Notes: a model not told the origin generated them from the sequence alone. A stretch of 64,000 nt of DNA from Chalara sp. BL73 (GCA_918026815.1 CAKJVC010000106.1:1-64000); one strand, 5' to 3'; shown: positions 46,376 to 58,666, counted from the stretch's first letter. Numbers and translations are program-made.

Positions 46376-47994
46376 TCATGGTTTGGCATTACTCCGTTCC
46401 TGGATCTTGACCAAGATGGGCTGTTTCTCAACTAGCAGAAACGTCTTTTGGGTCGCCCATCGTAATGGCTTGCCACTTCCTTCAATGTCGAATGCCCAAA
46501 CAAGTCTCGCCATGATCAACCGCATCTCTGCCCATGCTAGATTCTTCCCGATGCATGACCTTGGTCCAGTACTGAATGGCAAGATGCTAGCCCTCTGATC
46601 GGCGGCGAAAGGAGAATCTGACCGTTCCGCTTCTGGTAGCCACCGCTCAGGAAGGAAAGCGGTAGACTGGTGAAAGTACTTGGGATCTCGAAATTGCGAC
46701 CAGGACTGGATGGTTACACTTGTCTGTGTCAACGTCAGATCTGTCAAGCTCAATAATCTTGGACAGAACAAAAATCCATAACTCACGCCAGCTGGTAACC
46801 AGGTACCGCATACACTATCACCTCCTGGTGGAACGAGTCGCGCTAACATCACTGGCACCGGTGGACAAAGTCGCAGGCCTTCATTGATCACTGCATTGAG
46901 ATATGGAAGCTTGCTCAAAGCATCCAGAGTCATCTCAGCTTCTCTGGCAAATGTCCCACGTACTTCTTGAACAAGTAGATCTAGCTTTTCTGGATGGTTA
47001 ATGAGATAACTCGTGGTTCCACAGAGCACTGTCGCTGTCGTTTCGCTCCCGGCAGTGGTAAGCTGCATAAAGGTGTGTTGAATTTCATCGGCTGCCATAC
47101 CTTCCTTTTCATCATTGTATTTGATAATATAGGACATGAGATCAGGTTGCTGTATCTCCCAATTTAAGCGTCTTTCAATCTTACCTCCGATCTGGTCATA
47201 ATGATCATCTGCCATCTTTTTGAGGGACTTTGGGATGCACCACATGAGAAGAGTATTGAATAAGGGGTAGAAACGAGCCGATATTATAAAGCAAGCCGCC
47301 TTAACACTGTTGAACAGGAGTGAAATCCATGGATGATATTTCGAGTGCTGGAGACAATCAAATGACTCGCCGAAGCCTATTTCTCCAAAGATGTCGAATG
47401 TTGTGAAATTGAACCATGGAGCAATATCGAAAGGCTCAGATGGTAGCTCGCGCAGGCGTTCGATCAGCAAAGCCACGTATGTCTGGATCATGGGCTCTTG
47501 CGCCCGCAATGCCCGAGGTGTGAAGCCATGATGAAGAAGTTTTCGAATGCGGGCGTGATCATAATCGCCAGCACTGAGAATGGACTCTGCTCGTCCTGCC
47601 TGCTTGGCCCACCATATCGGGTCTTTCACAAATGGTAGATGGCCTGGCCTCCCTTGGAATATATCGGTCCATGCGTCTGGATGAGCGAAAGTTACTTCAT
47701 TTGGCGCGACACGCACCACTGGACCGTACTTATGATGCAACTTTTCCACATCATGCACGAGATTCCCGGTGATCAGGGACCTGATGTATGGAAGTTGAGA
47801 GGCTCCCCAAGTTTTCGGACCGGGCACTTTTGCTAGAGGATGAAAAAACGCGCTATATAGTGCACGAATCAAGGGGTACTACAATTATGAGCAATGCAAG
47901 TCCGAACACGTATGCAATACCCACATACGCTCAACAGAATCATAACTGTGATTCCCAAGTTTGCCGCCCACATATTTTCGTAGATGAAGAGCAT
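46376..47994 (-). CDS. Cytochrome P450 monooxygenase
   Basis: Three exons on the minus strand (47994-47929, 47878-46787, 46723-46376) give 501 residues. Exon 1 supplies the membrane anchor (NLGITVMILLS) and exon 2 the proline hinge PLAKVPGPKTWG. Later motifs are the I-helix TTAGSETTAT, the K-helix INEGLRL (ExxR), PERWLPE, and the heme loop FSTGPRSCIGKNLAWAEMR with the proximal Cys. The 63-nt second intron is stop-free and in frame, but splicing restores LPAGTSVTIQSW. ATG 47973 is an alternative start. It resembles fungal P450s of secondary metabolism (isotrichodermin hydroxylase-like); the substrate is unknown. SDR and MDR pseudogenes lie 1.5 kb away on the other strand. Confidence 0.93.
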
Positions 47995-49498
47995 GATGAA
48001 TAGAAGGAATGATGTTTCGAAGAATGCCGAACAAAATGAGCCTTTGGGGGGCTCAGAAATTTGAGGCTAAAGGAACTCGATGAGTTCCGTTCAACACACT
48101 GTGATTCATTCATCGGAGCGTCAGGCATACGATCAATTTTTCAACTTATAGGTAAGGCCAAGATCGCCACTGGACATGTTGGATCTTGTTTGAATCTGAG
48201 CTGGGTGTCTGATTCGTCGGATTTGTTACCCAATCAAGTCTCCAGCTGAGGGTGGCCCAGTGGAAGCGATATATTGCGGTGTCTTGGCATACGGCGCCTT
48301 AGAACGTATGGTTTCGACTTTTTGATACTACGCTAGTATTAGTATGAATTCCTATAAAATACGTAGTGCTGATGCACAAATCTAATACGATACCATACAG
48401 TAATAAACTAGGTTTATGCAGATTTTTGCATTAATATATGTATTATTTTTATAAAAACTGACAAAATTATAAAATAAATTGTAAAACGCATTAAACAAAG
48501 ATTAAATAACCCTGCATAGTGTACAATAATACTAAGATATAATACGACACAATATAAGATTACTAAATTCAGTCAGCGTATATATGCAAAGTAATAATAT
48601 CATATCATGCGGTGTGTAGTATGGCGATTTGGGTGTCGATATATCATGATGATACCATCGCTTTACTGTCTACAACGGCGAACTATGCAACTAAATTGTC
48701 TTCCACAATTTTATTGCATGTCTACGAATCGCAAGGCTGAGATACTGACTATCACGTGTAGCTCAGAAACAACTACAAGGGTGTCGCGATGCGGTTGTCG
48801 AACAGAAGCAGAATGCATAGAATGAGAAACAAGGGGCCACTCTAGAACCCCATCGAGTAGCTAGCTCTGTGAATGTGATTGTATACCCTGAACGGAGGGT
48901 ATCAGTACTAATACGGATTATAGTATGTAATCAGAACTCACTCTCAGGGCATAAATGCATCTGGTATAGATATACGCTACCGCTAGACGGTAACATGAAG
49001 ACAGACGAGTATGGTTTCCAAAGATACTGCATGCACGTAGCAAATACGATTTCACATTTAACAAAAAATTGGGGCACATTGTATGGAAATGTAGTACCTG
49101 TCCTTTTAGATCTTCATCTTATCGAACCAAAGGCTGCAGCTAGCGAATGTCTCCAGCCCCACATACGGCCCCTTTTTCTAAACTCGTAAGCGAGATCTAA
49201 AGACAATCCTCATTTCGCCAAGGCGCTGTTCAAAGTTCCATGGGAAGTTGAAATACGCAGCTTCAAGAAGACGACATCTTTACCTTGTTTTAATGTCTCA
49301 GTCTACTTTGTTGCTAATATCCTAGTGCTTATCAGGGGTTGTTCAAGTCCCGGCCCACTCAGTAGCAACGAATCAAAATGCCAACGTCAGATTTAGCTAA
49401 CAAATTCCAATAAAATAAAGCTTACCGCTGCAACCCATTAGTATCTACAATTACCAAACCAGTAAGGTCCTCGCACGAGTTTTGCCTCTGCCGGGCTC
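47995..49498. other. Intergenic with an AT-rich segment
   Basis: No gene is recognised. From about 48330 to 48600 the DNA is AT-rich with many TAATA-type words, like an eroded repeat. The right part should hold the promoter remnant of the SDR pseudogene. Confidence 0.45.
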
Positions 49499-50319
49499 AT
49501 GGGCATCACGTTCTCTCAATTCTTTCCGCCGGCCCCAGCCCTAACTGAGCTGAACCTACCCACCCAGGAAGGAGAGGTCTTCATCGTCACGGGAGGCGCA
49601 TCAGGAATCGGCTTCGAACTCTCCCGGATTCTCTATCAAACAGGCGGAAAAGTCTACATAGCTGGATGATCTAGAACTAATGCCGAAGAAAGTATCCAAA
49701 AAATCAAATCCTTATCCATCAATGCCGAGGCTCCAGTGACAGGACACCTAGACTTCCTGCATCTTGAACTCGATGATCTGGCGAGTATCAGGAGAAGTGT
49801 GGAGGAGTTCAGGAGCAAAGAGGAGAAGCTGGATGTGTTGTGGAATAGTGCGGGCGTCAGCCTGCAGTCGGTGAGGAGCCGGAGTAAGCAGAATTACGAT
49901 CTTATGATGGCGACGAACTGTCTTGGTCCGTTCCTATTTACACAGCTTCTTCTTCCATCTCTGGTGGCCGCCTCTGAAGCCTCTCCGCCTGGACAGTCCC
50001 GTGTAGTATGGGCGTCTACGCAAGTCATGGATCTCAATCCGCCGAACGAGTTGACTTTTATGCAGGGGGCCGCAACCTCAACTCCGGACCAGGGGCGTAA
50101 CTACCTGTTTCCAAGATTGGAAATTGGTTTTTGGCTTCGGAGCTTGCGCGGAGGGAGGGTGGCCGAGCGGGAATTTTGAGCATGGTGCAGAACCCCGGGA
50201 ATCTCAATACAAACCTGTTGAGACACAAGCTATGGATGAAGGATATGTCGTATCCATTGTTGTATAAGGCGGCACATTCCGTACGCTCTCGCAAGCAGAT
50301 CCTCAGAACACTTCCTTAA
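49499..50319 (+). pseudogene. Short-chain dehydrogenase/reductase, broken
   Basis: The reading starts at ATG 49499 and contains the Rossmann motif VTGGASGIGFELS near residue 30, then VYIAG followed by TGA at about 49667, where CGA (Arg of a typical GRS/R motif) fits. It continues with LDVLWNSAGVSL and NYDLMMATNCLGPFLFTQLL. The catalytic Y-x-x-x-K region survives as NYL...SK (about 50100), but the frame shifts by a small deletion there, and the rest is in another frame (NWFLASELARREGG, SMVQNPGNLNTNLLR). Homology is lost after about 50285. Resembles fungal SDRs of the retinol dehydrogenase/WW-domain oxidoreductase type. Confidence 0.88.
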
Positions 50320-51225
50320 TCCTCACAACCTCTCCACATGCCGAGCACCTCATAAAAGTACATGCCACCTTCCCCTGTGCTGGCGAACTCCTCTGGCCTC
50401 TATACTCACCCTCAACCTTCTCCTCCAACATAGTCCCCTGCTACGACCTCTCTGGCACTGTCATCTCCTCCCCTCCCTCATCGCCTTTCCCTCCCGGAAC
50501 TGAAGTCTGGGGCCGTACCTTCCCTACCCATTCGGGGAATGCGAGAGACTACACTCTCGCATATACGGATGAGCTCGCCGTGAGGCCAAAAGGTGTGAGG
50601 AAAGGAGAGGCGGCTAGCGTCCCTTTGAGCGCTATAACGGCTGTGCAAGGGTTATTCGAGCACGGAGGTATTAACGGCTTTGAGAAGACCGAGAAGGAAC
50701 AAATGGAGAACGCTGGGAAGCGGATTGTTGTCGTGGCCGCCGCTGGGAGAGCTAGGGTTTGGTTGCTTCAGCTTGCGAAGGTGGCCGGAGTCGGTAGTAT
50801 CGTTGCTATATGTGGCACAGACAATGTCAAGTTCGTGAAGGAGCTGGGTGCCACGGAAGTCATTGATTATCCGAAACAGAGCATGAAAGACTGGGCCAAC
50901 GCGGAACAGAAGAAGGCGAATTTGGTGATTGACTGTAAAGGTGGGGAGAGTCTGGCGCAGGCTTGGTATGCTATCAAGGAAACTGGAACATTGTTGAGCA
51001 TTTGTGAGCAGCCTCAGATTAGGAAGCCAGAGGATGTGAAGGGGGATGGCATTAAAAACTGTGATGGAGCCGAATGGCGAGGATCTTCCTCATGTGGCAA
51101 AGTTATTGGACCAGAAGAAGGTAAGAGTCGTTGTGAATAGTATGTATAAATTGGAGGAGTATGAGGCGGCTTTTGAGAAGTTGGTTGAAGGGCATGCGAG
51201 AGGGAAGTTCGTCATCACCCTATGA
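50320..51225 (+). pseudogene. Zinc-type alcohol dehydrogenase/quinone reductase (MDR), broken
   Basis: A medium-chain reductase is readable from about KVHATFPCAGELLWPLYS near 50355, through PCYDLSGTV, PPGTEVWGRTFP, GEAASVPLSAITAVQGLFEH and the nucleotide-binding part VVVAAAGRARVWLLQLAKVA to VIDYPKQSMKDW. After GIKN (about 51058) the frame shifts at an AAAAA run, and the expected continuation EPNGEDLPHVAKLLD and EGHARGKFVITL ends in a stop at 51225. The N-terminal 20-30 residues are not found, and the upstream SDR remnant runs straight into it. No zinc-ligand set is visible, so it belongs to the quinone-reductase-like branch. Confidence 0.85.
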
Positions 51226-51591
51226 TTTAAGCTGCAGCCGTATCGGCAATTTCGATGGCGTGCTCATAACGGGTGGAATGGTAAAGCAGAACAATTTCTC
51301 CTCTATAAGCGCCGAAAATAAGGTTCCAGACATTGAGAAACGGCAATATATAGTGCCTTCAGGTTTCCAATCAGGAACGCCCTAACACAACCCCAAAATC
51401 AGGCAATCCCCCGCCATAATCGACTAGGGGATGTTGCACCAGGTTCATCAAGCGGTTTCTTAGTGATAAAAATTATGCCTGACAAACGATTTTTTCGACT
51501 CTTTATCCAGACTTAGCTAGCACTTTATAGGCAACATCTCTTTTGTGTTGTAGTTGAACCACGCATGTAACCCGTGTTTCGCGCCACATCA
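51226..51591. other. Spacer, no recognisable gene
   Basis: Convergent 3' flanks of the MDR pseudogene and the membrane-protein gene. Nothing else is seen. Confidence 0.5.
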
Positions 51592-52813
51592 TCATTGGCC
51601 AGAATACGTAGTGGATGTTGCTGCATGGTCAGGAGTTGGAGTTTCTGCACTTCCTTGCTTGGTAACTTCCTGTCCATTAGCAGACATATCGATGAGATCG
51701 TCCTGTTGTTGTCGAATTTCGGTCTCCTGAGCCTGATCATTTTCATTCTCCTCATGAGGCAGTGCATCCGCTTCATAAGGCGGTGGAGGTAAAGGCCGAT
51801 TCCTCCTCCATTCAAGCGCATCACTCCCTCTTACCAATCGTCTTCTCCTCTCTATCAAGATTTCCAAATTCTCTTCTTCTTCACGAATTCTTGTCCTTAA
51901 AGCTATTAATTTATACTCAGCATTCCTTGTCGGCTGCGTACAACACCTCGCAATCAGGAGGATGAAATGTAGAACTCTGTTCCATCATGAGCTTCATGCA
52001 TATGCCAAAGTCACCAAACCCTTGGGATAGAATACATACGCAACCAACAATCCCAGGTTCACAGCGACCATCTCCACAACCAGCAGTTTCAACATCTCTC
52101 TATTGCATTTTTTGTAGATCTCATCTCTATCCTTGCTAGGTGGTAAGCCATCACATAGCCGGCGATCCCAAAGCATCGAGACCTTGCAGAAATATCAGCA
52201 TCGTGGCACCACTGAACATCCCCAGAGCATTAAACCTTGGGTGTGGTCTGGAAGTTGGTCCCAATGAAATCTTGAATTGGATGAACTAACCATATTCATA
52301 ACCCCAAAAATAATCAAAGCCGCCCAAACCGCGAAATCATAGGCCGTATTCAGCACCCAAAGCAAATCCTGCTTGCCCGTCCACGCCATCCTCAGATTCA
52401 CGCCAACCCAGAGGACATTCGCACTTAACTATGCGGATATCAGCGTCACTGTTCCCTCCTCATCTCACACAATATAAAGGGAATAAAAGAACGGAGTAAC
52501 GTACAAGGAAGACAATACTCCTCATCCCCCAAATATTCTCCTCATAGCTCGCCCGTTCATTTTCGTGTCCATACTTATCAAATGGCGCGTTTAGAACGAT
52601 ATGATAACTCCATCTAAGACAACCCAGACCCCCCAGTGAAACAAGTATAGAAATGCCGTAGAAAATTAAGAGATATAATGGGCTTCTTCTATGTTGTTGT
52701 AGTTGGATTTCGAGTTCATGATCGCCATCCATATCACGTGGCGCATTTTCTTCTTGATCACTATGCTCAGCAGCGGGAGAGGGATTGAGAGGCGCTGTTT
52801 CTGAAGGAGGCAT
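51592..52813 (-). pseudogene. Uncharacterised fungal membrane protein, probable frameshift
   Basis: The first exon (52813 to about 52501) encodes an acidic N-terminus and one TM helix (PLYLLIFYGISILVSLGGL). A second exon (about 52426-52290) reads VLWVGVNLRMAWTGKQDLLW plus a TM segment. A third block begins GATMLIFLQGLDALG, but its frame ends in TGA, and the continuation CDGLPPSKDRDEIYKKCNRE with a further TM helix is in another frame, implying a 1-nt change near 52150 or an unseen splice. A last block (51867-51592) is a charged RTRIREEEENLEILIER helix and a Pro-rich tail. I do not recognise the family. It is either a multi-exon gene I cannot fully join or a young pseudogene. Confidence 0.5.
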
Positions 52814-53403
52814 GTTGGAGGGAATAAAATGAAAGAGTTGAGACGAGAAAAGGAATGAGGTTCGTGATAGTTAAATACATTGGAAGGTTCTCAAGAGGCT
52901 GAATGTTGGGTTTTCGGTGAGGACGTTGGTTGCAAAACTGGATGATAAACTCGGTTGGATTATGTAAATGCCCATCTCCACCACGCCTAACCCTGAACCA
53001 TGCAATACAATGACCGCCTGCAGCCGACCTTCACATACTTCACAACGCACCGCAAATTAGGATCAACTGTTAAAGTTTAGTGAAGTAGTCTATCACAGTT
53101 GATTTGATTGGAAAGGGTAGATTTCTATGGCATAACCGATGTTTTTCGGGTGCGAGAAGCATTCCAGGGCTGCGAGATATCATTACAAGTTACTTGGGCA
53201 GTTCACGCATTATCCTTGACACTGGCCGATGTGAACCCTTAGAGATTCAGTGTTTGTTAATGGGGAAATACATTGATTTGGTGATGACCTGAAGGGTATA
53301 ATACATCCAAAATGCCGTTTGGTAGTAATTTACAAGCCCTTTGAGTCAGCCCTTTTCCTTCGCCAAACCCATGGATGTTATACAAGTCCATGATATATTT
53401 GCA
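52814..53403. other. Intergenic, no recognisable gene
   Basis: This is the promoter side of the membrane-protein gene and the 3' side of the golgin gene. Only short frames are present. Confidence 0.5.
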
Positions 53404-56400
53404 CTATCTTGCCGTAATCGCTGCGATCCATTTCTCTTGATCCTTTCTATTGGGTTTGTTAGTCCATCGTCCCATACTTATGGCCATGTTAGGAAACAAA
53501 GGGAAGGCTCACTTATCAAAATGCAACAGCTGTCCTAAAACCGTCTTCACCAATGCCTCCTGGACCTTCTTATCCTTCTGCGCCAGGAACTGCAACAAAA
53601 TTGTCTTCAGATAGACAAAATCTGTTTGCCCGTTCGCCACTACAGGACTACCGGACCTCCCAGTATCCAGGGACGACCTTGAAGAGATATCTGCCATTCT
53701 GCTCTGCTTCTGTTGCAACGCCTTAAACTCTTTATTCAGCTTCTCATACTGCTCATTCTTCTCCCCGAGGAGCCTTCGCAGATCAGTATTCTTTTTCTGC
53801 TCATCGCGATGTTGCTTTTCACTGCGATCTAATGCATCGCGCGACTCAGCCATCGCAGATCGAATCTCGTTATTCTCTTGCGTATACTTCTCAGACGCGC
53901 CTTCAAGGTCGTTGAGGCGACGTTTCCACTCTTTCTCAGAAATTGCAAGTTCATCTCGGTCATCAGCAGCGCGTTTGAGATCTCGCTCATGGTCTCGAAT
54001 CTTAGTCTTAAGTTCATCGACTTCACGGGCGCGACGGCGAGCATTAGTGCTTGCTTCATCCTCAGCACGATCACGTTCCTCTATCGCAGCATCCATGCGT
54101 TCCCGCATCTCACGAACTTTGTTCTCAGCTCGGTCATCGACATCGGCCAATTGACGCCGCATCGTCTCTCCTTCCCTTGTACGGTCGTTGAGCAATCTTC
54201 GAACCTCACTAAGTTCTTCCTCCAAGCTTTCAACTTGCTCAGACTTTTCTTTGAGCTGCATAGCCAACTCTGCTTCCTGGCTACGCATGCTTTCCAAAAG
54301 CCCTTGGGAACTGCTATACTGGGATCCTCGTAATTGGACTTCTTCGCGTAAGTCCTTAGCTTCAGAGGATAGCTTTGATACCTTTTCTTCGAGATCGGCA
54401 ACCTTAGTTCGCAACTTGCCAGCTTCTTCCTGTACTTTAGCTAATTCCTGTGCTGATTTCTCTCCAGCCGCCGCAATCTGTATCTTTTCGGCCTCGGACT
54501 TGCGCATGTCTCGGGAGGCGATCCGACTTTGATTCTCCGCTTGCAAACGGCCATTGGTTTCCTGGGTAATTTTCTCATTCAGGGCCTTCACTTCGTTGTC
54601 TCTATCTGCTGCTTGCTTCTTGAAGATTGCCACGTCAGCTTTCAGGTCCTTCTCCCTAGCCTCCAGTCTCCTTAAGTCGGATGTTCGAGCTGCGAGTTCC
54701 TCCTTAGTAGACTTTAACGTTGCATTCTCGGCACGAAGTGACTTTAATTCTGGCTGAGCCTTTTGTAAGACATCTTGTAAGTCTGTTAATGTCCTGTACC
54801 GAGCGGTGGCGAGCTTTTCTGCTGCTGCAAGATCACTTGAAAGAGTGGCCGATTTTTGTTGTAGATCCTCGTATTTATCAACTTGTGCCTTCAATTCGCC
54901 ATCGACCGCTTCGGATGCTTTTTTAGAGATCTTGTGCGCCTCTATCTCTACCTCCAATTCGGAGATCCTCTTCTCGAGTTTAATCTTTCCCGCAGTAAGC
55001 TCCTTGATCTGTTGTCGCGCCTCAGCATGCTCCTGGCCATTGCTAGCCAAAAATTCCTTCACGTTGTCAAGCTCTTCCCGAAGATCTTCCTCTGTCTTTC
55101 TTTGGACTTTTAGCTTCGTAATTTGCGCATCCTTTTCAGCAATATCGCTCCTCAGTCTGGATATCTCAGCCTCCAAGTCGCCCAAGCCAGGAGTAGGAGG
55201 TGCTGATTCAGCTGGTTTCTCAGCGGCATCAACTACAACTTCTTTCGCACTGGCTGTACTAGTCGCGCCTCCCTTTTTCTTCTTTTTGCTCTTCTTCTTG
55301 GCTGCGCTTGACACTGTCGTGCCCCCGGGAACTTCTAGTGAGGACGGAGCTGGACTTGGCTGTCGAGTATCCTCCTTTTTTTGAGTCGCTGCTTCTTCGG
55401 CTTGACGCTTCAGGTTCAAAACCTCCTTGGAGAGCTCCTCAATCTTCTTAGTATCATTGTCTTTGAATTGTTGCAACTCCTTAATCTTGGAATTGAGCTC
55501 CACTCTGACTGTCTCTTTGGTTTCCATTACCTTAGATTCGGACTCCTTAGCTTCCTTTACGGCAGTTCTTTCAGCTGCATATGCCTTCTCCAATTTCGTA
55601 ATCTTCTCATCAGCCTCGTTAGTATGTTTGGTGAGTGCTTCCTTGAGCGTTCCGATCTCGGTCTCTGTAGCATGAAGTTTGTCTTTCAGTGCAGTCAATT
55701 CCTTACTTTGTGCAGCAACCTTTTCTTGAAATTCTTGACTGGATGCTGCTGCTTCCTTGGACTCATTCAGTTCTCGAGTTGCTACTTCTAGACTTTCAAC
55801 TAAGCCAGAGCTAGACTCCTGGGAAACTGCTAAGTCTGATTCAAGCGTAGCTACTCTTATCTTGAGACTTTCCACCTCGGCAGTTTTCTCCTTAACCTCA
55901 GCCTGCAGTCTTGGTATCTCATCATCGTAAGAGAAAAATTCCTCCGAAACATCTTTATTATCAGACGGCTGGGCTTTTTGTGTTGGAGAGAAAAGACCCA
56001 ATACTGAGGATACTGGCGACTTGACAGAAGTCGAAGGCTCATTGACGCTCGTTTCTTCTGTCTTCTCTGTGGTTGTAACACTCTCGGTGCCAGTAGTTGA
56101 GCTGTGTTGAGCCAGCAGCTCTTCCTTCTGCTTCTCAGCCTCTTCGAATTTCTTCTTATAGTCATCTCGTTCACCAGATACACGCTTCAGCTCATCCATC
56201 ACCATTTCCCCTTTTAAATTCAATTGGCTGAGATATTCGACCAACGCATCTGGATCACCAATCGAGCTAATAGGTGTATTTTCCTTAAGGACTTTTTCGA
56301 ATGGCTCAATTGACACCGCGCGACCATGAGCGACACGATACGATCGTAGAAGTTCTTTGTATTTCGCTTCCATCATCTCCAGCCTCTTCAGCTTCTGTCT

Positions 56401-56925
56401 AACTTCTGTAGGTAGCTCGATAGAAGCTTTTTCAACTGGCTCAGCCGCTGGAGATGGCGCCTGTTTTTCTCCTGCTGTTGAGGCATCGTATACAGGTGCT
56501 GTGCCATCTGTAGCACTCTTCTCGGTCATCGTTGCTGCAGAATACTGCATTAGTTTTCGGGTCTTCCACTCGCAACTCAATACTGCTCACCGTTTGCGGG
56601 GGTTCCACTCCTAGATGGTTCTGCCGACTCGTCGTCTATAACGAATGCGCTCTCAAATTCCGAAGGATCTGGTCCTTTTGTACTGGCATCGTGGTCCTTC
56701 GATTTTGGCTTCCGCGGCCTTGTAGCTGGTGATGCCGTTCTCGAGCCTGGCTTGGTGCTTGTGGATGGTGTTCGACTAACTGGAGAGCCAGCGGCTTTTT
56801 GTCGAGCTTGTTCTTCAGCAATGCGATTGTCAATCGCACCTTTGAGTCGCTTTCAGGATAGTTAGTACTTTTGAGAGACAAGGCTGCGATTGTTGGGAGA
56901 ACTCCGTCCTTCGTACCTGGAACAT
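53404..56925 (-). CDS. GRIP-domain golgin (IMH1-like)
   Basis: Four exons on the minus strand (56925-56917, 56849-56591, 56534-53513, 53446-53404) give 1110 residues. Exon 1 is only MFQ; exon 2 continues RLKGAIDNRIAEEQARQK, the typical golgin start. Exon 3 is one long coiled coil (heptads rich in Glu, Lys, Leu, Ala) with a Lys-rich basic patch (AAKKKSKKKKKGG) in the middle. It ends in the GRIP domain (FVYLKTILLQFLAQKDKKVQ, then TVLGQLLHFDK), completed by the 14-codon last exon as KDQEKWIAAITAR. GRIP domains bind Arl1-GTP and tether vesicles at the trans-Golgi. A reading that stops at 53509 would miss the domain's end. It is divergent from the Lunapark gene. Confidence 0.93.
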
Positions 56926-57386
56926 TGTACCAATGGTTGTGGCACATTAGAATTGCTCGCAATCCAGACTCTACACGATGCAGAAGCGATCAATAAGGTT
57001 GTATCATCCCTGCTATTTGTTATTGAGTTTTGTTGTCTTTGAAATCTAGGTTCTGGCCAGCCAGTCTATTTCAGGAGCTCCAGCCCAGCCAGACGGAGGG
57101 TCGGAGGAGAAATTATACGGTGGCCCAGTGCAGCACCCAAGACAGCCACGTTCAAGTGGCTATCCCTACCCTTGACCTTGACCATAACTACGATTCAAGC
57201 TCAAGTGGGTCATCAATCATCCCAGCAAAGCAAGGCGAGCAAAGGCAAGGCCACTGCTGTACTGTAGATGGGCAAGCAATCACTCCTTGAATAGGTCAAC
57301 AATCAGCTTCATTCGATCAGGCTTCCACCAAAACCTGAACATTCCATCATGAGAATGTGAGTTGAAGCGGCAGAGGGCATAGAAAA
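56926..57386. promoter_or_regulatory. Shared promoter region of golgin and Lunapark genes
   Basis: 461 bp separate the two divergent start codons, with no other gene between them. Both products act in the secretory pathway (ER junctions and trans-Golgi), so joint control is possible. I do not see a defined factor site that I would name with confidence. Confidence 0.5.
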
Positions 57387-58610
57387 ATGGTATCGCTATG
57401 GCCCTGGAAGGTGAGGGACAATTATTTCTGTTCTAGCCTATGCTTATGCTAACGACGTATCCAGGGCGAAGATAACTCTCCAGCCTCATTTGAAAAAGCC
57501 CTGTCTGCTTTGGCAACCAAGATCTCAAAGTCGCAGGCACAGCTTGATACTCTTCGCCAGCGTGGTCGACGTGCCAAAGCCCTGTGGACTCTCTACAGCA
57601 GCTTTGCGTACCTACTATGTTTCATAATACTCTTCCTCGTGGTTGGATGGCGAAACTGGACAGCCGTGGAATACACTGCCGTCTCTGGAAGTCCATTGTT
57701 GTATGTATCTCTCCCCCTCCGTCATAGGCATGGCTAACCTCTTGCCAGAATTTGGCTCATTCGAACCGGGATCACTTCGTATTACACTTTCCGAATTGAC
57801 ACGGCCACACAACGATTAGAAACACAACAAGCTGAGCGGGCAAAGACCATAGATAAACTCAAGGCTGCAACAAAGTACAATTCCACCCAGGAATTACTAG
57901 AGAAGTATGGAGGAGCAACACCCAAGCCGAAGCCGAAGAAAGACAATCCAGGGACTTCCAAGGCACCTAAGGGCGGCCAGAAAATCCAGCAAGGGAGAAT
58001 AGGCTTGGGGCCTCCTCCAACAGCGAATATTCAGCGACCTGGACAGGCAGAAGCTCAGCTACCAACTCCGCAGCCACTACCACCTAAGACACCGCCAACT
58101 TATATCTCTTCTTTGCCAGCAAGTCCTGTCGGACATCTGGCACAGGCTGAATTTGCACCAAACGCCTTCTCTGCCCCTCCACAATATGCGGCTCCTAGTG
58201 AGGTTAATGCTGAGGGGAACTGGTATGATCGAGTGCTCGATCTCCTCCTCGGAGAAGACGAAACTTCGCCACGAAACCGTGTGGCCTTGATATGCCAGAA
58301 CTGCAGACTAGTAAATGGCCAAGCACCGCCTGGGACGAAAAGACTTGCAGACCTTGGGAAGTGGAGATGTTTTGGTTGTGGAACGATGAATGGTGAGGAA
58401 GATGAAGCCGTCAAGGCAGTCAAGGAAATGAAAGAGAAGATTGCAGATCAGCCTGTGACTTCCATTCCGGAGCTTAAAGGTCCAGAAGAAGAAATAGCGA
58501 CCGACAGTGGTGATTCGAAGGATGATATCGAGACCATCGAGAAGAGTGATGAAGGCTCGGAGGATATGGTAGAAGTACAGCCACGGCGAAGCCCACGCAA
58601 GAAAGCATAG
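57387..58610 (+). CDS. Lunapark-family ER network protein
   Basis: Three exons (57387-57410, 57465-57700, 57749-58610) give 373 residues. The 8-codon first exon MVSLWPWK joins to GEDNSPASFEKALSALATKI, the conserved opening. Two TM hairpin segments follow (YSSFAYLLCFIILFLVVGW; then LLIWLIRTGITSYYTF), flanked by coiled coil. A Pro-rich linker leads to the C-terminal zinc ribbon LICQNCRLVNG ... WRCFGCGTMNG, whose four Cys (C-x2-C, C-x2-C) are all present. Lunapark stabilises three-way junctions of the tubular ER, working against atlastin/Sey1. The acidic tail ends in RRSPRKKA, a basic C-terminus. The gene is intact and ends 56 bp before the convergent small gene. Confidence 0.93.
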
Positions 58611-58666
58611 GAAGAAATGGAAGCACCTATTGGCGAGCATTGTTCTAATTTCCAGAATTACCTGCT

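Noticed and set aside
53878..56183. Several long antisense frames opposite the golgin coiled coil (Leu/Ser-rich)
   Set aside because: They are shadows of the biased codon use of the coiled coil and show no independent signals.
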